The notes: generated by a model not told the origin, from the letters alone. A stretch of 64,000 bases of DNA from Streptococcus mitis (GCF_946190065.1 NZ_CAMHZD010000005.1:55518-119517); one strand, 5' to 3'; numbered from the stretch's first letter, positions 34,874 through 44,390 are shown. Numbers and translations: made by a program.

Positions 34874-36052
34874 TTATTTTTTAGCTTCTAGGTAGTCTGC
34901 AATCGCAGCTACGTCCTTGTCTCCACGACCAGAGACATTGATGATGATAATTTCGTCTTTACTTAGTTTCGGTGCACGTTTAACTGCTTCTGCGATAGCG
35001 TGTGAGCTTTCAATCGCTGGGATAATCCCTTCAGTCTTGCTGAGAAGGAGGAGAGCCTGAACAGCTTCTTCATCCGTCGCTGCGACATATTCCACGCGAC
35101 CAGAATCTTTAAAGTAGGCATGTTCTGGACCAACCCCTGGATAGTCCAATCCAGCTGAGATAGAGTAAACTGGAGCTAGCTCTCCATCTTCCTTAAAGAC
35201 TGCATAAGTCTTCATGCCGTCGACAATTCCGATACTACCTTTTGTCATAGTAGCTGCGTGCTTGTCTGTATCAAGTCCATGACCAGCAGCTTCGACCCCA
35301 ACCAATTTGACTTCTTCATCAGCCACATACTGTGAAAAAGCACCGATGGCATTGGAACCACCACCTACACAAGCAATGACATAGTCTGGTAAGCGTCCTT
35401 CTTTTTCTAAGATTTGACGGCGAGATTCTTCACTGATGACCTTTTGGAACTCATGAACAATGGTTGGATATGGGTGAGGTCCCACAGCAGATCCCAGAAC
35501 ATAGAAGGCTTCAAGGTCATTCATCCATGCTCCAAAGGCTGCATCAACAGCATCTTTGAGGGTACGAGTCCCTGTTTCAACTGCGTGAACAGTTGCTCCC
35601 ATCATCTCCATACGGAAAACATTGAGACGTTGACGCTCCACATCCTCTGCCCCCATGTAGACATCACAGGCCATACCAAACTTGGCTGCAGCCGCTGCTG
35701 TAGCAACACCGTGCTGACCAGCTCCTGTCTCTGCGATAACCCGTTTTTTACCCATACGTTTAGCCAGAAGAATTTGCCCTAAAACGTTGTTTAGTTTGTG
35801 AGAACCAAGGTGGTTAAGGTCTTCGCGCTTGAGATAAATCTTAGCTCCACCTAAGCGGTCTGTCAAACTTTCTGCAAAATAAAGCGGTGTTTCGCGACCT
35901 GAATAGTCCTTCAAATAATGGCGAAATTCTGCCAAAAATTCTGGATCATCCTTGTACTTGTCAAATGTCACTTCCAACTCATCCAACAAAGCCTGAATAG
36001 GCTCTGGTACAAAACTACCACCAAATTGTCCAAAATAACCTTTAGTTGTCAT
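34874..36052 (-). CDS. Second tryptophan synthase beta chain
   Basis: A 392-residue TrpB paralogue without a linked alpha chain. It keeps the PLP lysine (SHKLNN), [16 protein letters not shown] and SGRGDKD. The loop before the lysine is LNHLGSHK where the operon copy has LNHTGAHK. Length and motifs are of the TrpB1 type, not the longer TrpB2. It probably makes tryptophan from free indole and serine, or has shifted substrate use (inference). It has its own promoter and T-box, and its stop lies just before the trp operon T-box. Confidence 0.9.
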   Translation of the reverse strand: MTTKGYFGQFGGSFVPEPIQALLDELEVTFDKYKDDPEFLAEFRHYLKDYSGRETPLYFAESLTDRLGGAKIYLKREDLNHLGSHKLNNVLGQILLAKRMGKKRVIAETGAGQHGVATAAAAAKFGMACDVYMGAEDVERQRLNVFRMEMMGATVHAVETGTRTLKDAVDAAFGAWMNDLEAFYVLGSAVGPHPYPTIVHEFQKVISEESRRQILEKEGRLPDYVIACVGGGSNAIGAFSQYVADEEVKLVGVEAAGHGLDTDKHAATMTKGSIGIVDGMKTYAVFKEDGELAPVYSISAGLDYPGVGPEHAYFKDSGRVEYVAATDEEAVQALLLLSKTEGIIPAIESSHAIAEAVKRAPKLSKDEIIIINVSGRGDKDVAAIADYLEAKK

Positions 36053-36177
36053 AAAATTTTCCTCTTTCTGTATTTATTCGACTTTTTGTTTGCTTTTAGT
36101 AGTAGGCAAGGAGCTGCAGATAGAACTTTAAGTTCATCAAAGCAACTTAACGCCCTAATAAAAGAAAAACAAAATGA

Positions 36178-36425
36178 CCGAAAGAAAAAAGCCCACACAC
36201 AGAATTAAATTCCGTGTGAGGGCGTTGGTAACGCGGTGCCACCTCAATTATAAAGGGACTATCCCCTTTACATCTCTACCTTGTCTAACAACAAGTTGCA
36301 CTGTAAGGTGTGCGCACCGAATTTTCATTGTTTCAAATTCATTTTTAAAATCAGCCCACTTTCACTACTTCCAACCACCTGTTCACAATGACCACAGGCT
36401 CCCTGAAGATTAAAAATAGTTACTT
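36178..36425 (-). promoter_or_regulatory. T-box riboswitch of the second trpB
   Basis: The minus strand shows the same T-box AGGTGGCACCGCG (36228-36240). A terminator (stem of CCCTCACACGGAA type, 36180-36222) with a T-run follows. The upper stem resembles the trp operon leader (CCTGTGGTC...GAACAGG), and a UGG candidate specifier lies at 36356-36358. Confidence 0.85.
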
Positions 36426-36443
36426 TTCTGATTTATTGAACTT

Positions 36444-36472
36444 ATTTTAATACTTTGTTTTTTCTTTGTCAA
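36444..36472 (-). promoter_or_regulatory. Promoter of the second trpB
   Basis: On the minus strand TTGACA (36467-36472), a 17-base spacer and TAAAAT (36444-36449). No comparable promoter was seen before the trp operon T-box. Confidence 0.75.
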
Positions 36473-36479
36473 GACTTTT

Positions 36480-37709
36480 TTACGATTTTTTTGATAAAGT
36501 TAGCACTTTTTCAGAAACTGTTTTGAAAGTCTCAATGATATAGTCCACTTCTTCATCACTTAATTTAGTGTGAAGAGGAAGGGTAATTTCATTTTCAAAG
36601 AAGGTATAGGCCTTAGGATAGTTCGCCATGTCAAAACCAAGATTCTTATAGGCTGTCAAGAGCGGAAGCGGTTTGTAGTGTACGTTACTTGCAATTCCCG
36701 CTTTGGCCAATTCTTGGATGATAAGATTGCGTTCTTCTAGGCTCGCTCCTTCTACATGGGTGATGTAGAGGTGACGTGAAGATTCGACAGTTTCAGTCTT
36801 GTGTGCTAAAGGAAGGATGCGAGAACCTGCAAAACCACGATCATAGCGGTTCACAATGTCCTTACGACGTTGCAACAAACTTGCATAGCGATCCAATTGT
36901 ACCAGACCAAGTGAAGCCATGATATCGGTCATGTTGCACTTGTAGGCTGGTGTTACGATATCATATTCCCATGAACCCAATTGCATCTTGGCAAGAGCAT
37001 CCTTAGTTTGCCCGTGAAGGGAAAGAATTTGGAATTCCTTGTACATCTCTTCGTCGTCAATCGCTGGATTGGCTTTCCAAGTCGCACTTCCACCTTCTGC
37101 CGTTGTAAAGTTCTTAACAGCATGGAATGAGAAGGAAGTAAAGTCAGCGATAGAACCAGCTGGTTGTTCTTTATAAGTAGATCCCAAAGCATGGGCACTA
37201 TCAGAGACAATCACAATACGGTTAAAGGCTTTTTGCCACTTGCTTGAAGCAGTAAAGAGGTCACGTTTCTTTTCCACAACTTGGAACAAACGGTCATAGT
37301 CGCAAACAATCCCTGCAAGTTCTACTGGGATGATCACCTTAGTTTTCTCAGTGATAGCTTGCTCCAGCAAGTCATAGTCCATCTCAAACGTATCTGCTTG
37401 AATATCCACCATGACAGGGGTCGCCCCTACGTGAGTGATAACACTACATGAAGCTGTATAGGTCATGGCTGGAACGATAACCTCATCACCAGGTCCAACT
37501 TCCAAGACGTGCAAAATCAACTCAAGCGCGGCAGTCGCAGAGTTAAGACAGACAGTCTTGGGCGTCTGTGTGTATTGAGACAAGCGACGCTCCAGTTCTT
37601 TTGTCTTGGGACCTGTTGTAATCCAACCAGAACGCAGGGTATCCGCTACTTCAGCAATTTCTGCTTCTGTAATATCGGGTGGTGAAAATGGAATATTGTA
37701 ATTTGGCAT
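36480..37709 (-). CDS. DegT/DnrJ/EryC1-family sugar aminotransferase
   Basis: A 409-residue PLP-dependent aminotransferase acting on nucleotide-linked keto sugars. It starts IPFSPPDITEAEIAEVADTL; the PLP lysine is in SFHAVKNFTTAEGG, preceded by VSDSAHALGS. AAAGGAG supports the start at 37709; an ATG nine codons upstream has only a weak site. It is paired with the sugar transferase gene 42 bases upstream, so both likely serve one surface glycan or modified lipid-linked sugar. Confidence 0.9.
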   Translation of the reverse strand: MPNYNIPFSPPDITEAEIAEVADTLRSGWITTGPKTKELERRLSQYTQTPKTVCLNSATAALELILHVLEVGPGDEVIVPAMTYTASCSVITHVGATPVMVDIQADTFEMDYDLLEQAITEKTKVIIPVELAGIVCDYDRLFQVVEKKRDLFTASSKWQKAFNRIVIVSDSAHALGSTYKEQPAGSIADFTSFSFHAVKNFTTAEGGSATWKANPAIDDEEMYKEFQILSLHGQTKDALAKMQLGSWEYDIVTPAYKCNMTDIMASLGLVQLDRYASLLQRRKDIVNRYDRGFAGSRILPLAHKTETVESSRHLYITHVEGASLEERNLIIQELAKAGIASNVHYKPLPLLTAYKNLGFDMANYPKAYTFFENEITLPLHTKLSDEEVDYIIETFKTVSEKVLTLSKKS

Positions 37710-37751
37710 TGATTTGCTCCTTTTATCTGTACTCATTCTCTCATGACTACT

Positions 37752-38444
37752 TTATTTTAGCACTTCAAACACGGTTTGAAACATGATTTTGATGTCTCCA
37801 AGGAAACTAAACTCTCGGAGATAGGCGAGGTTATAGCGCATCTTTTCAGGAAGAACGTGTTCGACATAGGCTTGGTCAACCGACAGACCTTTCTCCGTCA
37901 TTTGACTGATGATAGTGTCCTCATCCTTGTAGTTGATGCTGGCTGGAGAGGTAATCCCTGCTGGCAAAAGCAAGGTCGCCATCATTTCAGGGCTATACTG
38001 CTCTGTGTAGCGTGGCACTTCAGGTCGTGTACCGACAAAGGACATTTCGCCTTTAAGGACATTGACCAGCTGAGGCAGTTCGTCCAAACGCACACGGCGG
38101 ATGAAATTGCCAACCTTGGTAATGCGACTATCGTTAGCAGAAGTCACCAAACTTCCTTTTTTGTCTGCATCCGTCACCATGGTACGGAACTTCCAAATCT
38201 TGAAAGGTCGATTGTACTGGGTCACACGCTCTTGCTTGTAAATCACTGGCCCCTTGCTATCCAACTTGATCCAAATGCTCAAGATGAGAAAGATGGGAGA
38301 GGTCAGAACCAGTACAACCAAGGCCAAAACCCAGTCCAAACAACGCTTGAAAATCAGCGAACCCTTCCTTTTAGAGACAAGCTGGTAGTAAGACTCAACC
38401 TCGCTTGATTTCATTTCCACGGGCAAGTCTTCCCATTTCAGCAT
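37752..38444 (-). CDS. Undecaprenyl-phosphate sugar transferase
   Basis: A 230-residue initiating sugar transferase (WcaJ/PglC superfamily): one N-terminal hydrophobic hairpin (LDWVLALVVLVLTSPIFLIL), then FKIWKFRTMVTDADKKG, LDELPQLVNVLKGEMSFVGT and RPE. It transfers a sugar-1-phosphate to the lipid carrier. With the DegT aminotransferase it suggests initiation with an amino sugar such as diacetylbacillosamine. No other glycan genes adjoin it. Confidence 0.9.
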   Translation of the reverse strand: MLKWEDLPVEMKSSEVESYYQLVSKRKGSLIFKRCLDWVLALVVLVLTSPIFLILSIWIKLDSKGPVIYKQERVTQYNRPFKIWKFRTMVTDADKKGSLVTSANDSRITKVGNFIRRVRLDELPQLVNVLKGEMSFVGTRPEVPRYTEQYSPEMMATLLLPAGITSPASINYKDEDTIISQMTEKGLSVDQAYVEHVLPEKMRYNLAYLREFSFLGDIKIMFQTVFEVLK

Positions 38445-38550
38445 GCTGTTTCTCCTTTGTTTTTATTATACTATTTGTCAACATTTTTCATTATACCACA
38501 AAATGGAAAAGGCGGTGAAAGAAATCTGTAATTTGAAGGATTTCCTTCTT

Positions 38551-38631
38551 ACACTCAATGAAAATCAAAGTACAGCTTTGAGGTTGCAGATAAAGCTGAC
38601 ATGGATTTGAAGAGATTTTCAAAGAGTATTA
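38551..38631. repeat. BOX element 2 (short)
   Basis: ACTCAATGAAAATCAAAG at the left and GATTTTCAAAGAGTATTA at the right are BOX ends; the inside is reduced to one boxB-like TACAGCTTTGAGGTTGCAGA. Its last three bases are the stop codon of the ABC gene. Confidence 0.85.
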
Positions 38632-40371
38632 GGACATGGCACCCGCCTGCAAGCTATACATCTTGTGGTAGGTTCCTCCTAGAGCCAAGAGTTCCTCATG
38701 GCTTCCGCTCTCGATAATGCGCCCCTTGTCCAAAACATAGATACAGTTGGCGTCTTGGATGGTCGAAAGGCGGTGGGCGATGGCAATGGTTGTTCGTCCC
38801 TGTCTCATCTTAACCAGTGAAGCTTGAACCAGACTTTCTGTTTCAGAGTCAATATTGGCTGTCGCTTCATCCAAAATCAGGATTTTAGGCTGACTGGCGA
38901 CTGTTCTGGCAAAGGCTAGAAGCTGGCGCTGACCTGTTGAAAAACTGGAGCCACGCTCAGAAACAGGGGCGTCATATCCCTGAGGAAGTTTTTGAATAAA
39001 GGAATCTGCATCCACGAAGGCTGCCGCAGCCTGGACCTGCTCATCACTGATTTCTTGGTACATGGCGATATTGGACTTAATGGTCCCATGATAGAGGAAG
39101 GGCTCCTGCAAGACCAGACCAATGTTTTTTCTCAACTCTTCCTGACTGTAGTTCCTGATATCCACATCATCCAAGAGAACTCGCCCTGACTGGAATTCAT
39201 AAAAGCGCATGAGGACATTGATAATCGAAGATTTCCCAGAACCTGTATGCCCCACAAAAGCAATGGTCTCACCCTTGTTAACGGAGAAGGAAATATCATC
39301 CAGAATCGGATGTTTACCGTCATACGAGAAACACACATGTTCAAATCGAATATTGCCTTCTTTGACTTTAGCCTGTCCATCTTCTTGAAGGGGCTCATAG
39401 GTCCTCTCGTCGATCAGAGCAAATACACGACCTGCAGAAACCATAGACGTTTGCAGGGTTGAAAAGTTTTGCGTTACTTCAATCAAGGGGTCAAAAAGGC
39501 GGTTTATGTACTGGATAAAGGCATACATAGTTCCTGCTGTTATTCCCAGATAAAGGCCACGATAGCCAAAGTAGGCCATTAAAACTGCATATCCTAAGAG
39601 TTTAAGCAAACTCATGGCAGGGCGCAAAAAGAGGGCATCCAAGGCTACAGAACGGTTGGCATAGACCAAGTGTTCTTGGTTGATTTCATCAAACTCTGAC
39701 TGTAGGCGCTTCTCTTGATTAAAGGCCTGGATTATTCTGATTCCCTCGATGTTTTCAGCCAACTTGCTATTGATATCTGACAAGAGACTTCTGGTTTTCT
39801 CAATGATTTTCACTGATTTTTTCCGATAGAGATTGACCAAAAGGAAAATCAAGGGGAGAAAGAGCAAGACTAAAGCAGTCAAACGAAAATCCAACACCAA
39901 CATGGTATACAGAGTTGTCAGAAAGATAAAAACTGCTGAAATAAAGCTGGATAAAATCCCTGAAAACATATCACTGATAGTCTCGGTATCATTTGTCAAA
40001 CGAGAGACGATGGAACCTGCTGGCGTCTTGTCAAAATAAGACATGCCCAGCTTCTCCATATTGGCAAAGGCATCGCGACGAATATCCCTTACAATACTGT
40101 AGGACACCCGCGCAAAGAGAAGATTGCCGACATACTGGACCAGAGTTTGTAGAATATAAAGGCCATAGTAGGCCAGCAAAACGGTCACAGCGAGTTGGTT
40201 GAGATTGCTGAGATACTGGTCGATAAAGTGGGAAGCCACAAGGGGAATGACACTTTTTATGATCGTAGTCGCTAGGAGAAAACTTAGTGCCAAAAAGGTC
40301 AAGAGTCCATAGGGCTTGAGATAAGACATCAAGCGCTTCAATACAGTCCATTGTTCTTGTTTATTCTGCAT
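38629..40371 (-). CDS. ABC exporter half B (fused)
   Basis: A 580-residue half-transporter, six helices then an ATP-binding domain: Walker A GHTGSGKSS, signature FSTGQRQLLAF (in place of LSGGQ), Walker B ILILDEATANID. The altered signature is common in the partner of heterodimeric multidrug exporters. It overlaps the upstream half by 11 bases. The stop codon is formed by the end of BOX element 2. Confidence 0.93.
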   Translation of the reverse strand: MQNKQEQWTVLKRLMSYLKPYGLLTFLALSFLLATTIIKSVIPLVASHFIDQYLSNLNQLAVTVLLAYYGLYILQTLVQYVGNLLFARVSYSIVRDIRRDAFANMEKLGMSYFDKTPAGSIVSRLTNDTETISDMFSGILSSFISAVFIFLTTLYTMLVLDFRLTALVLLFLPLIFLLVNLYRKKSVKIIEKTRSLLSDINSKLAENIEGIRIIQAFNQEKRLQSEFDEINQEHLVYANRSVALDALFLRPAMSLLKLLGYAVLMAYFGYRGLYLGITAGTMYAFIQYINRLFDPLIEVTQNFSTLQTSMVSAGRVFALIDERTYEPLQEDGQAKVKEGNIRFEHVCFSYDGKHPILDDISFSVNKGETIAFVGHTGSGKSSIINVLMRFYEFQSGRVLLDDVDIRNYSQEELRKNIGLVLQEPFLYHGTIKSNIAMYQEISDEQVQAAAAFVDADSFIQKLPQGYDAPVSERGSSFSTGQRQLLAFARTVASQPKILILDEATANIDSETESLVQASLVKMRQGRTTIAIAHRLSTIQDANCIYVLDKGRIIESGSHEELLALGGTYHKMYSLQAGAMS

Positions 40372-42106
40372 CTTCTTCTCCTTTCATTTCCAGCTGCTGA
40401 GACTGGTAGGTCTGGGCATACCAGCCATCCATGGCTAGTAGGTCTTCGTGCCTGCCTCGTTCGATAATCTGACCATTTTGCAGGACTAAAATCAAATCTG
40501 CATGAACAACCGCACTGAGGCGATGGGCTGTGATAATGGTTGTTTTGTCCTTTCGCGTCTCCTTGAGGTTGTCGATAATCGCATACTCCGTCTTGGCATC
40601 CACGGCTGACAAAGAATCATCCAAAATCAAGATATCAGGGTCTAAAATCATAGCCCGACTCATAGCCAGACGCTGCTTTTGACCACCAGAAAGACTGACT
40701 CCTTTTTCACCGATCAGCGTATCAAATCCCTGAGGCATGGCTACAATATCTTTATAAACTTGAGCTAGCTTAGTCGCTTCCTCGACTGCTGTGAGCGGCA
40801 AATTAGGATTGCCAAAGCGGATATTGTCTAAGATAGAGGTCGCAAAGAGGAACTGGTCCTGAGGAACATAGCCCATAAGACTGCGAAGGTCTGTCAGACG
40901 ATAATCGCGAATATCGTGACCGTTTAGATAAATGGCTCCCTCATCCACATCGTACTCACGCAAGAGAAGCTTAATCAAGGACGTTTTTCCAGAGCCTGTC
41001 TGACCAACCAAGCCCAGGGTTTGCCCTTTTCCCAAACTAAAGTGAACATTTGTCAGTGTTTCCTCATTTTCAAAGGCAAAGCTATCAATGGCATACTGCA
41101 AGCGCCCGTTTTCAATACTGTCTAGAGGAAACTCAGGGTCTTGTACAGGTGATTCCTGAGACAAAAGTTCCTCAATCCGCTGGTAAGAAACCTTCCCTCG
41201 CTGAGTAATATTAAAGAGGAAGCCGATGGCCATAAGAGGCCAAACCAGCATATCCAAGTAGCTGATAAAGGTAACTAGATTCCCAACAGTAATCTGCCCC
41301 TCCTGAACCATCAAGGAGCCTACCAAGAGGGTTAAAACATAGGAGGAACCAACAAACAAGAGAACCATGGGGTCAAAGAGACTATCGTATTTCATGGTTT
41401 GGAGGTTCTTTTGGAAGGTCAATTCATTGACTGCCTGAAAGGACTTCAACTCGTCCGCCTGGTAACCGAAAGACTTGGTCACTTTAATACCTGATACTGA
41501 CTCCTGCACCTTGTTATTGAGTTCAGAAAAGGCAACTTGTGATTCACCAAAGGCCTTATGTGTCTTTCTACCTAAACGACTGGTCGCATAAGCCATGAAA
41601 GGTAAGGGTAAAATGGCAACTAGGGTCATTTGCCACGAAATGCTAAAGAGCATGGTCAGCAAGGTCACTAAAGCCGTGATAGAAGCATCAACAGCAGACA
41701 TAACACCGCCTCCTGCTAGACGAGTCAAGGCATTGATATCGTTGGTGGCGTGTGCCATCAGGTCCCCCGTCCGATAGGTTTGATAAAAGGCTGGAGACAT
41801 CTTTGTAAAATGCTCAAACAAGCGAGACCGCATAATCTGCCCCAAACGGTAGGAAGTTCCAAGGATATACATACGCCAAACATAACGCAGATAGTACATC
41901 CCAAAGGCCGCAAGAAGCAAATAAAATAGGTCAAGAAGGAGGTCCTGCTGGGTTAATTGCCCCGAAGTAATGGCATCAATGACCCGCCCCATGACCATAG
42001 GGGGAATGAGATTGAGGACAGAAACCAAGACCAGGGCCACAATCCCGACTAGATAACGGCGTTTTTCTAACTTGAAAAACCACCAGAGTTTTTGAATAAT
42101 GGACAT
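40361..42106 (-). CDS. ABC exporter half A (fused)
   Basis: A 581-residue half-transporter with Walker A GQTGSGKTS, canonical LSGGQKQRL and Walker B ILILDDSLSAVDAKTE. Walker B ends in D-D, lacking the catalytic glutamate, so this half carries the degenerate site of a heterodimer with the next gene. The start at 42106 follows AAAGGG; upstream in-frame codons run toward the BOX. Multidrug or peptide export is likely. Confidence 0.93.
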   Translation of the reverse strand: MSIIQKLWWFFKLEKRRYLVGIVALVLVSVLNLIPPMVMGRVIDAITSGQLTQQDLLLDLFYLLLAAFGMYYLRYVWRMYILGTSYRLGQIMRSRLFEHFTKMSPAFYQTYRTGDLMAHATNDINALTRLAGGGVMSAVDASITALVTLLTMLFSISWQMTLVAILPLPFMAYATSRLGRKTHKAFGESQVAFSELNNKVQESVSGIKVTKSFGYQADELKSFQAVNELTFQKNLQTMKYDSLFDPMVLLFVGSSYVLTLLVGSLMVQEGQITVGNLVTFISYLDMLVWPLMAIGFLFNITQRGKVSYQRIEELLSQESPVQDPEFPLDSIENGRLQYAIDSFAFENEETLTNVHFSLGKGQTLGLVGQTGSGKTSLIKLLLREYDVDEGAIYLNGHDIRDYRLTDLRSLMGYVPQDQFLFATSILDNIRFGNPNLPLTAVEEATKLAQVYKDIVAMPQGFDTLIGEKGVSLSGGQKQRLAMSRAMILDPDILILDDSLSAVDAKTEYAIIDNLKETRKDKTTIITAHRLSAVVHADLILVLQNGQIIERGRHEDLLAMDGWYAQTYQSQQLEMKGEEDAE

Positions 42107-42144
42107 AACATCCCTTTCTGATTGCAAATAGAAACCTGAGGCCA

Positions 42145-42250
42145 ATACTCAATGAAAATCAAAGAGCAAACTAGGAAACTAGCCGCAGGCTGTACTTGAG
42201 TACGGCAAGGCGACGTTGACGCAGTTTGAATTTGATTTTTGAAGAGTACA
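42145..42250. repeat. BOX element 3
   Basis: Starts ATACTCAATGAAAATCAAAG, contains GTACGGCAAGGCGACGTTGA (the conserved BOX core) and ends near TTTTTGAAGAGTACA. It sits between the ABC exporter start and the DUF421 gene. Confidence 0.9.
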
Positions 42251-42266
42251 AGACCCCAGGTTTTTC

Positions 42267-42902
42267 TTATTCATAGGTTACGACTGTAACAGCACCCTTG
42301 TCATACTCAGCGATAAAGATGTTGGCTACATTGTCATGCCCTTGCTTGCTGAGATTATCAAGCAGCCACTCTTCGCTACGACCAATCGATTCCAAGACAT
42401 CGACTTGGATCACACCGTCAGTCACAACTGGATACTTAGGATTTTCATCTCCCATTTGAACCACGATGAGTTGGCCATTTTGTTCTTGCACAGCTCGTTT
42501 AACTTGCTTCATCTGGAAAATCCCTTGGCTACGAAGTTTGAGGGCTACATCCGATGCAGACAAGCCAACTGAACGACAGGCTTCTGGGTCAATCTGCCCA
42601 TTTTTGATGAGGAGAGTTGGTTTCCCATCAATCAAGCGTTTGACAAAGCGAACATTGTTATTGAGCCACTTTAGGGTCAAAACCAAAATCGTCCACATCA
42701 TCAAAATCACTGTGTATTGCAGGATACTGATTGAACTATTGTAAATTACCCCACCGATGATACCACCAAGAACATAGTTCTGAATTTGGTCTGTAGCAGA
42801 GTTAGGTGCTAGATTCCCCTTTCCTGTCACATTAATAACAAAAACAAGAGAGAAAAGACCCAAGGCCAGTTTGATTAAAATTTCCATATAGTTGAGTGTC
42901 AT
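42267..42902 (-). CDS. DUF421 membrane protein (YetF/YdfS-like)
   Basis: A 211-residue protein with three N-terminal helices and a soluble domain containing GKPTLLIKNGQIDPEACRSVG and the YetF-type SDVALKLRSQGI. Family function unknown; Bacillus members are spore or membrane proteins. It overlaps the DUF3290 gene by 4 bases, the same pairing as Bacillus ydfS/ydfR. Confidence 0.85.
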   Translation of the reverse strand: MTLNYMEILIKLALGLFSLVFVINVTGKGNLAPNSATDQIQNYVLGGIIGGVIYNSSISILQYTVILMMWTILVLTLKWLNNNVRFVKRLIDGKPTLLIKNGQIDPEACRSVGLSASDVALKLRSQGIFQMKQVKRAVQEQNGQLIVVQMGDENPKYPVVTDGVIQVDVLESIGRSEEWLLDNLSKQGHDNVANIFIAEYDKGAVTVVTYE

Positions 42903-43354
42903 TTGTTTACCTCCACCAATTCAATAGCGTCTGTTTGATGCAATTCTAATTTCTCTAAAAGATACTTGTCTGGTTGGCTCCCGTTCATGGCACGATAGAC
43001 ATTTGAACCTACCTTGACAAGCGCTCCATCAGTGGCTGCAGAAGTATTGACATAGACTTCTGATTTATCCACTCCCAAGTCTTTGGAAACAACCTCTATG
43101 AAATGAAGGGAGGTTTGAAATTGATTGTTAGAGGCTTGATTGGTCTGGTATTTTGAAATTGTCACTAAAAGCATGGCCACTAAGGTCAAGGCCAAAATCA
43201 TGACCAATTCCCGAAACTTAGTCCCCTTTTTATCTCGATAGGCCTTAAAGGCAAAAAATCCTGTGATAGCTAGGAGAACAATTCCAAAGCCAATCATGAT
43301 TCCATTTTGTTGACTGATTTGGCTAAGCACATAGTCATATGAGTAAAATTTCAT
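42899..43354 (-). CDS. DUF3290-family protein
   Basis: A 151-residue protein with two N-terminal membrane helices (GIMIGFGIVLLAITGFFAF, ELVMILALTLVAMLLVTI) and a small extracytoplasmic domain. The ribosome site GGGAG lies upstream of the ATG. Function unknown; translationally coupled to the DUF421 gene. Confidence 0.8.
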   Translation of the reverse strand: MKFYSYDYVLSQISQQNGIMIGFGIVLLAITGFFAFKAYRDKKGTKFRELVMILALTLVAMLLVTISKYQTNQASNNQFQTSLHFIEVVSKDLGVDKSEVYVNTSAATDGALVKVGSNVYRAMNGSQPDKYLLEKLELHQTDAIELVEVNK

Positions 43355-43402
43355 TTATTTTCACTCCCTTTCATAAAATCATTCTTAATTATAAACGAAA
43401 GA

Positions 43403-43472
43403 GAGTGATTTTTCAAGCCATACGTTGGGGAAATGGACTTATCAGACCAACTTCTCTAACTAATGACTCAAA
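43403..43472. repeat. Decayed copy of the exoA 5' region
   Basis: CCATACGTTGGGGAAATGGA (within 43403-43438) repeats 45408-45442. CTAACTAATGACTCAA (43456-43472) repeats exoA codons at 45534-45549. The bases between them, including the exoA -10 box and start codon, are missing here. Confidence 0.8.
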
Positions 43473-43480
43473 TACCTGTT

Positions 43481-44122
43481 TCAAGATTCTAATTTTGATA
43501 ATTGATAAGAATAGACACTAGGAATTATCACTACAAAGAAAAGTGTCAAGAAGAATACCCAGTAAACATATAGTTGCACAAAGGAATTTAGAAACAATAA
43601 CAATCCTCCTAATACCCAAATTTTTCCAGCTAGACGATGCGTTTTTCTCCAGTTTTCATCATTCTCCAAGGTCCACGGTAGTCGAATACCGATTATATAA
43701 TTTCGGTGTGTTTTTGGTAGATAATTTCCAATTATGATCATCATGACTCCCATAAAAATCTGAGCTAGTAGCCCACTCATCATGGAATAACCCAAAGATT
43801 CTCCGAAGATAGAAATCATTAATAGACAAGATACAAAAGGAATAATCCAGTAAATCAAAACTTGTATTTTTGAACTGATATTGCTAGATTTAGGATCTTT
43901 AATCATTATAAATAGAAGCAACCAATGCATCAAAAGCATGAGAGTCGGTAATCCAAAGATAGCAGACATTTTATGATTGTAGCCATCCGCTTGACCCAGT
44001 AGATTAAAATGAGTGGGTATCTCCTCTGGTAATTGATTCCAGAAAACACAACCTACAAGGGAAGGTAGTAGGATGAGAATGCTCGTAAATAATACCAATT
44101 TCTTATTGATTTTTATCTTCAT
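43481..44122 (-). CDS. SdpI-like immunity membrane protein
   Basis: A 213-residue protein with six helices; the DUF1648 part shows LPEEIPTHFNLLGQADGY and the SdpI part NYIIGIRLPWTLENDENWRK followed by THRLAGK. In Bacillus SdpI gives immunity to the SDP killing toxin and recruits SdpR to the membrane. The ATG at 44122 has AAAGGAG upstream. It overlaps the sdpR-like gene. No sdpC-type toxin gene is present. Confidence 0.88.
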   Translation of the reverse strand: MKIKINKKLVLFTSILILLPSLVGCVFWNQLPEEIPTHFNLLGQADGYNHKMSAIFGLPTLMLLMHWLLLFIMIKDPKSSNISSKIQVLIYWIIPFVSCLLMISIFGESLGYSMMSGLLAQIFMGVMMIIIGNYLPKTHRNYIIGIRLPWTLENDENWRKTHRLAGKIWVLGGLLLFLNSFVQLYVYWVFFLTLFFVVIIPSVYSYQLSKLES

Positions 44123-44390
44123 CAAAATGATCTCCTTTCAGATCTGCTAACCAAACCATTATGTCCTCTAAAACCGATGTATTTAACTCATAATAAATAA
44201 AGTTTTTTTCTTTCATTTCATGAATCAAATCCGCTGCTTTCAAAATCGTGAGATGGTGTGAAATAGTTGCACTAGTCAACTCAAATTGACTGGCAATTTC
44301 TCCTGCAGATAATCTACCTGCTTTGAGTAAATTTAAAATCTCTCTCCTAACTGGATGAGATAAGGCTTTAAAACTATTTGCAAAACTCAT
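44103..44390 (-). CDS. ArsR-family repressor (SdpR-like)
   Basis: A 95-residue winged-helix repressor (FKALSHPVRREILNLLKAGR, SAGEIASQFELTSATISHHL) without metal-binding cysteines, like SdpR. It overlaps the CPBP gene by 17 bases and the sdpI-like gene by 20. It probably represses the whole three-gene operon through the inverted repeats at 45291-45370. Confidence 0.9.
   Translation of the reverse strand: MSFANSFKALSHPVRREILNLLKAGRLSAGEIASQFELTSATISHHLTILKAADLIHEMKEKNFIYYELNTSVLEDIMVWLADLKGDHFDEDKNQ

Noticed and set aside
34874-36052. Assignment of the second beta chain to the long TrpB2 class
   Set aside because: Its length and motifs match TrpB1 proteins; TrpB2 proteins are longer with a different N-terminal region.
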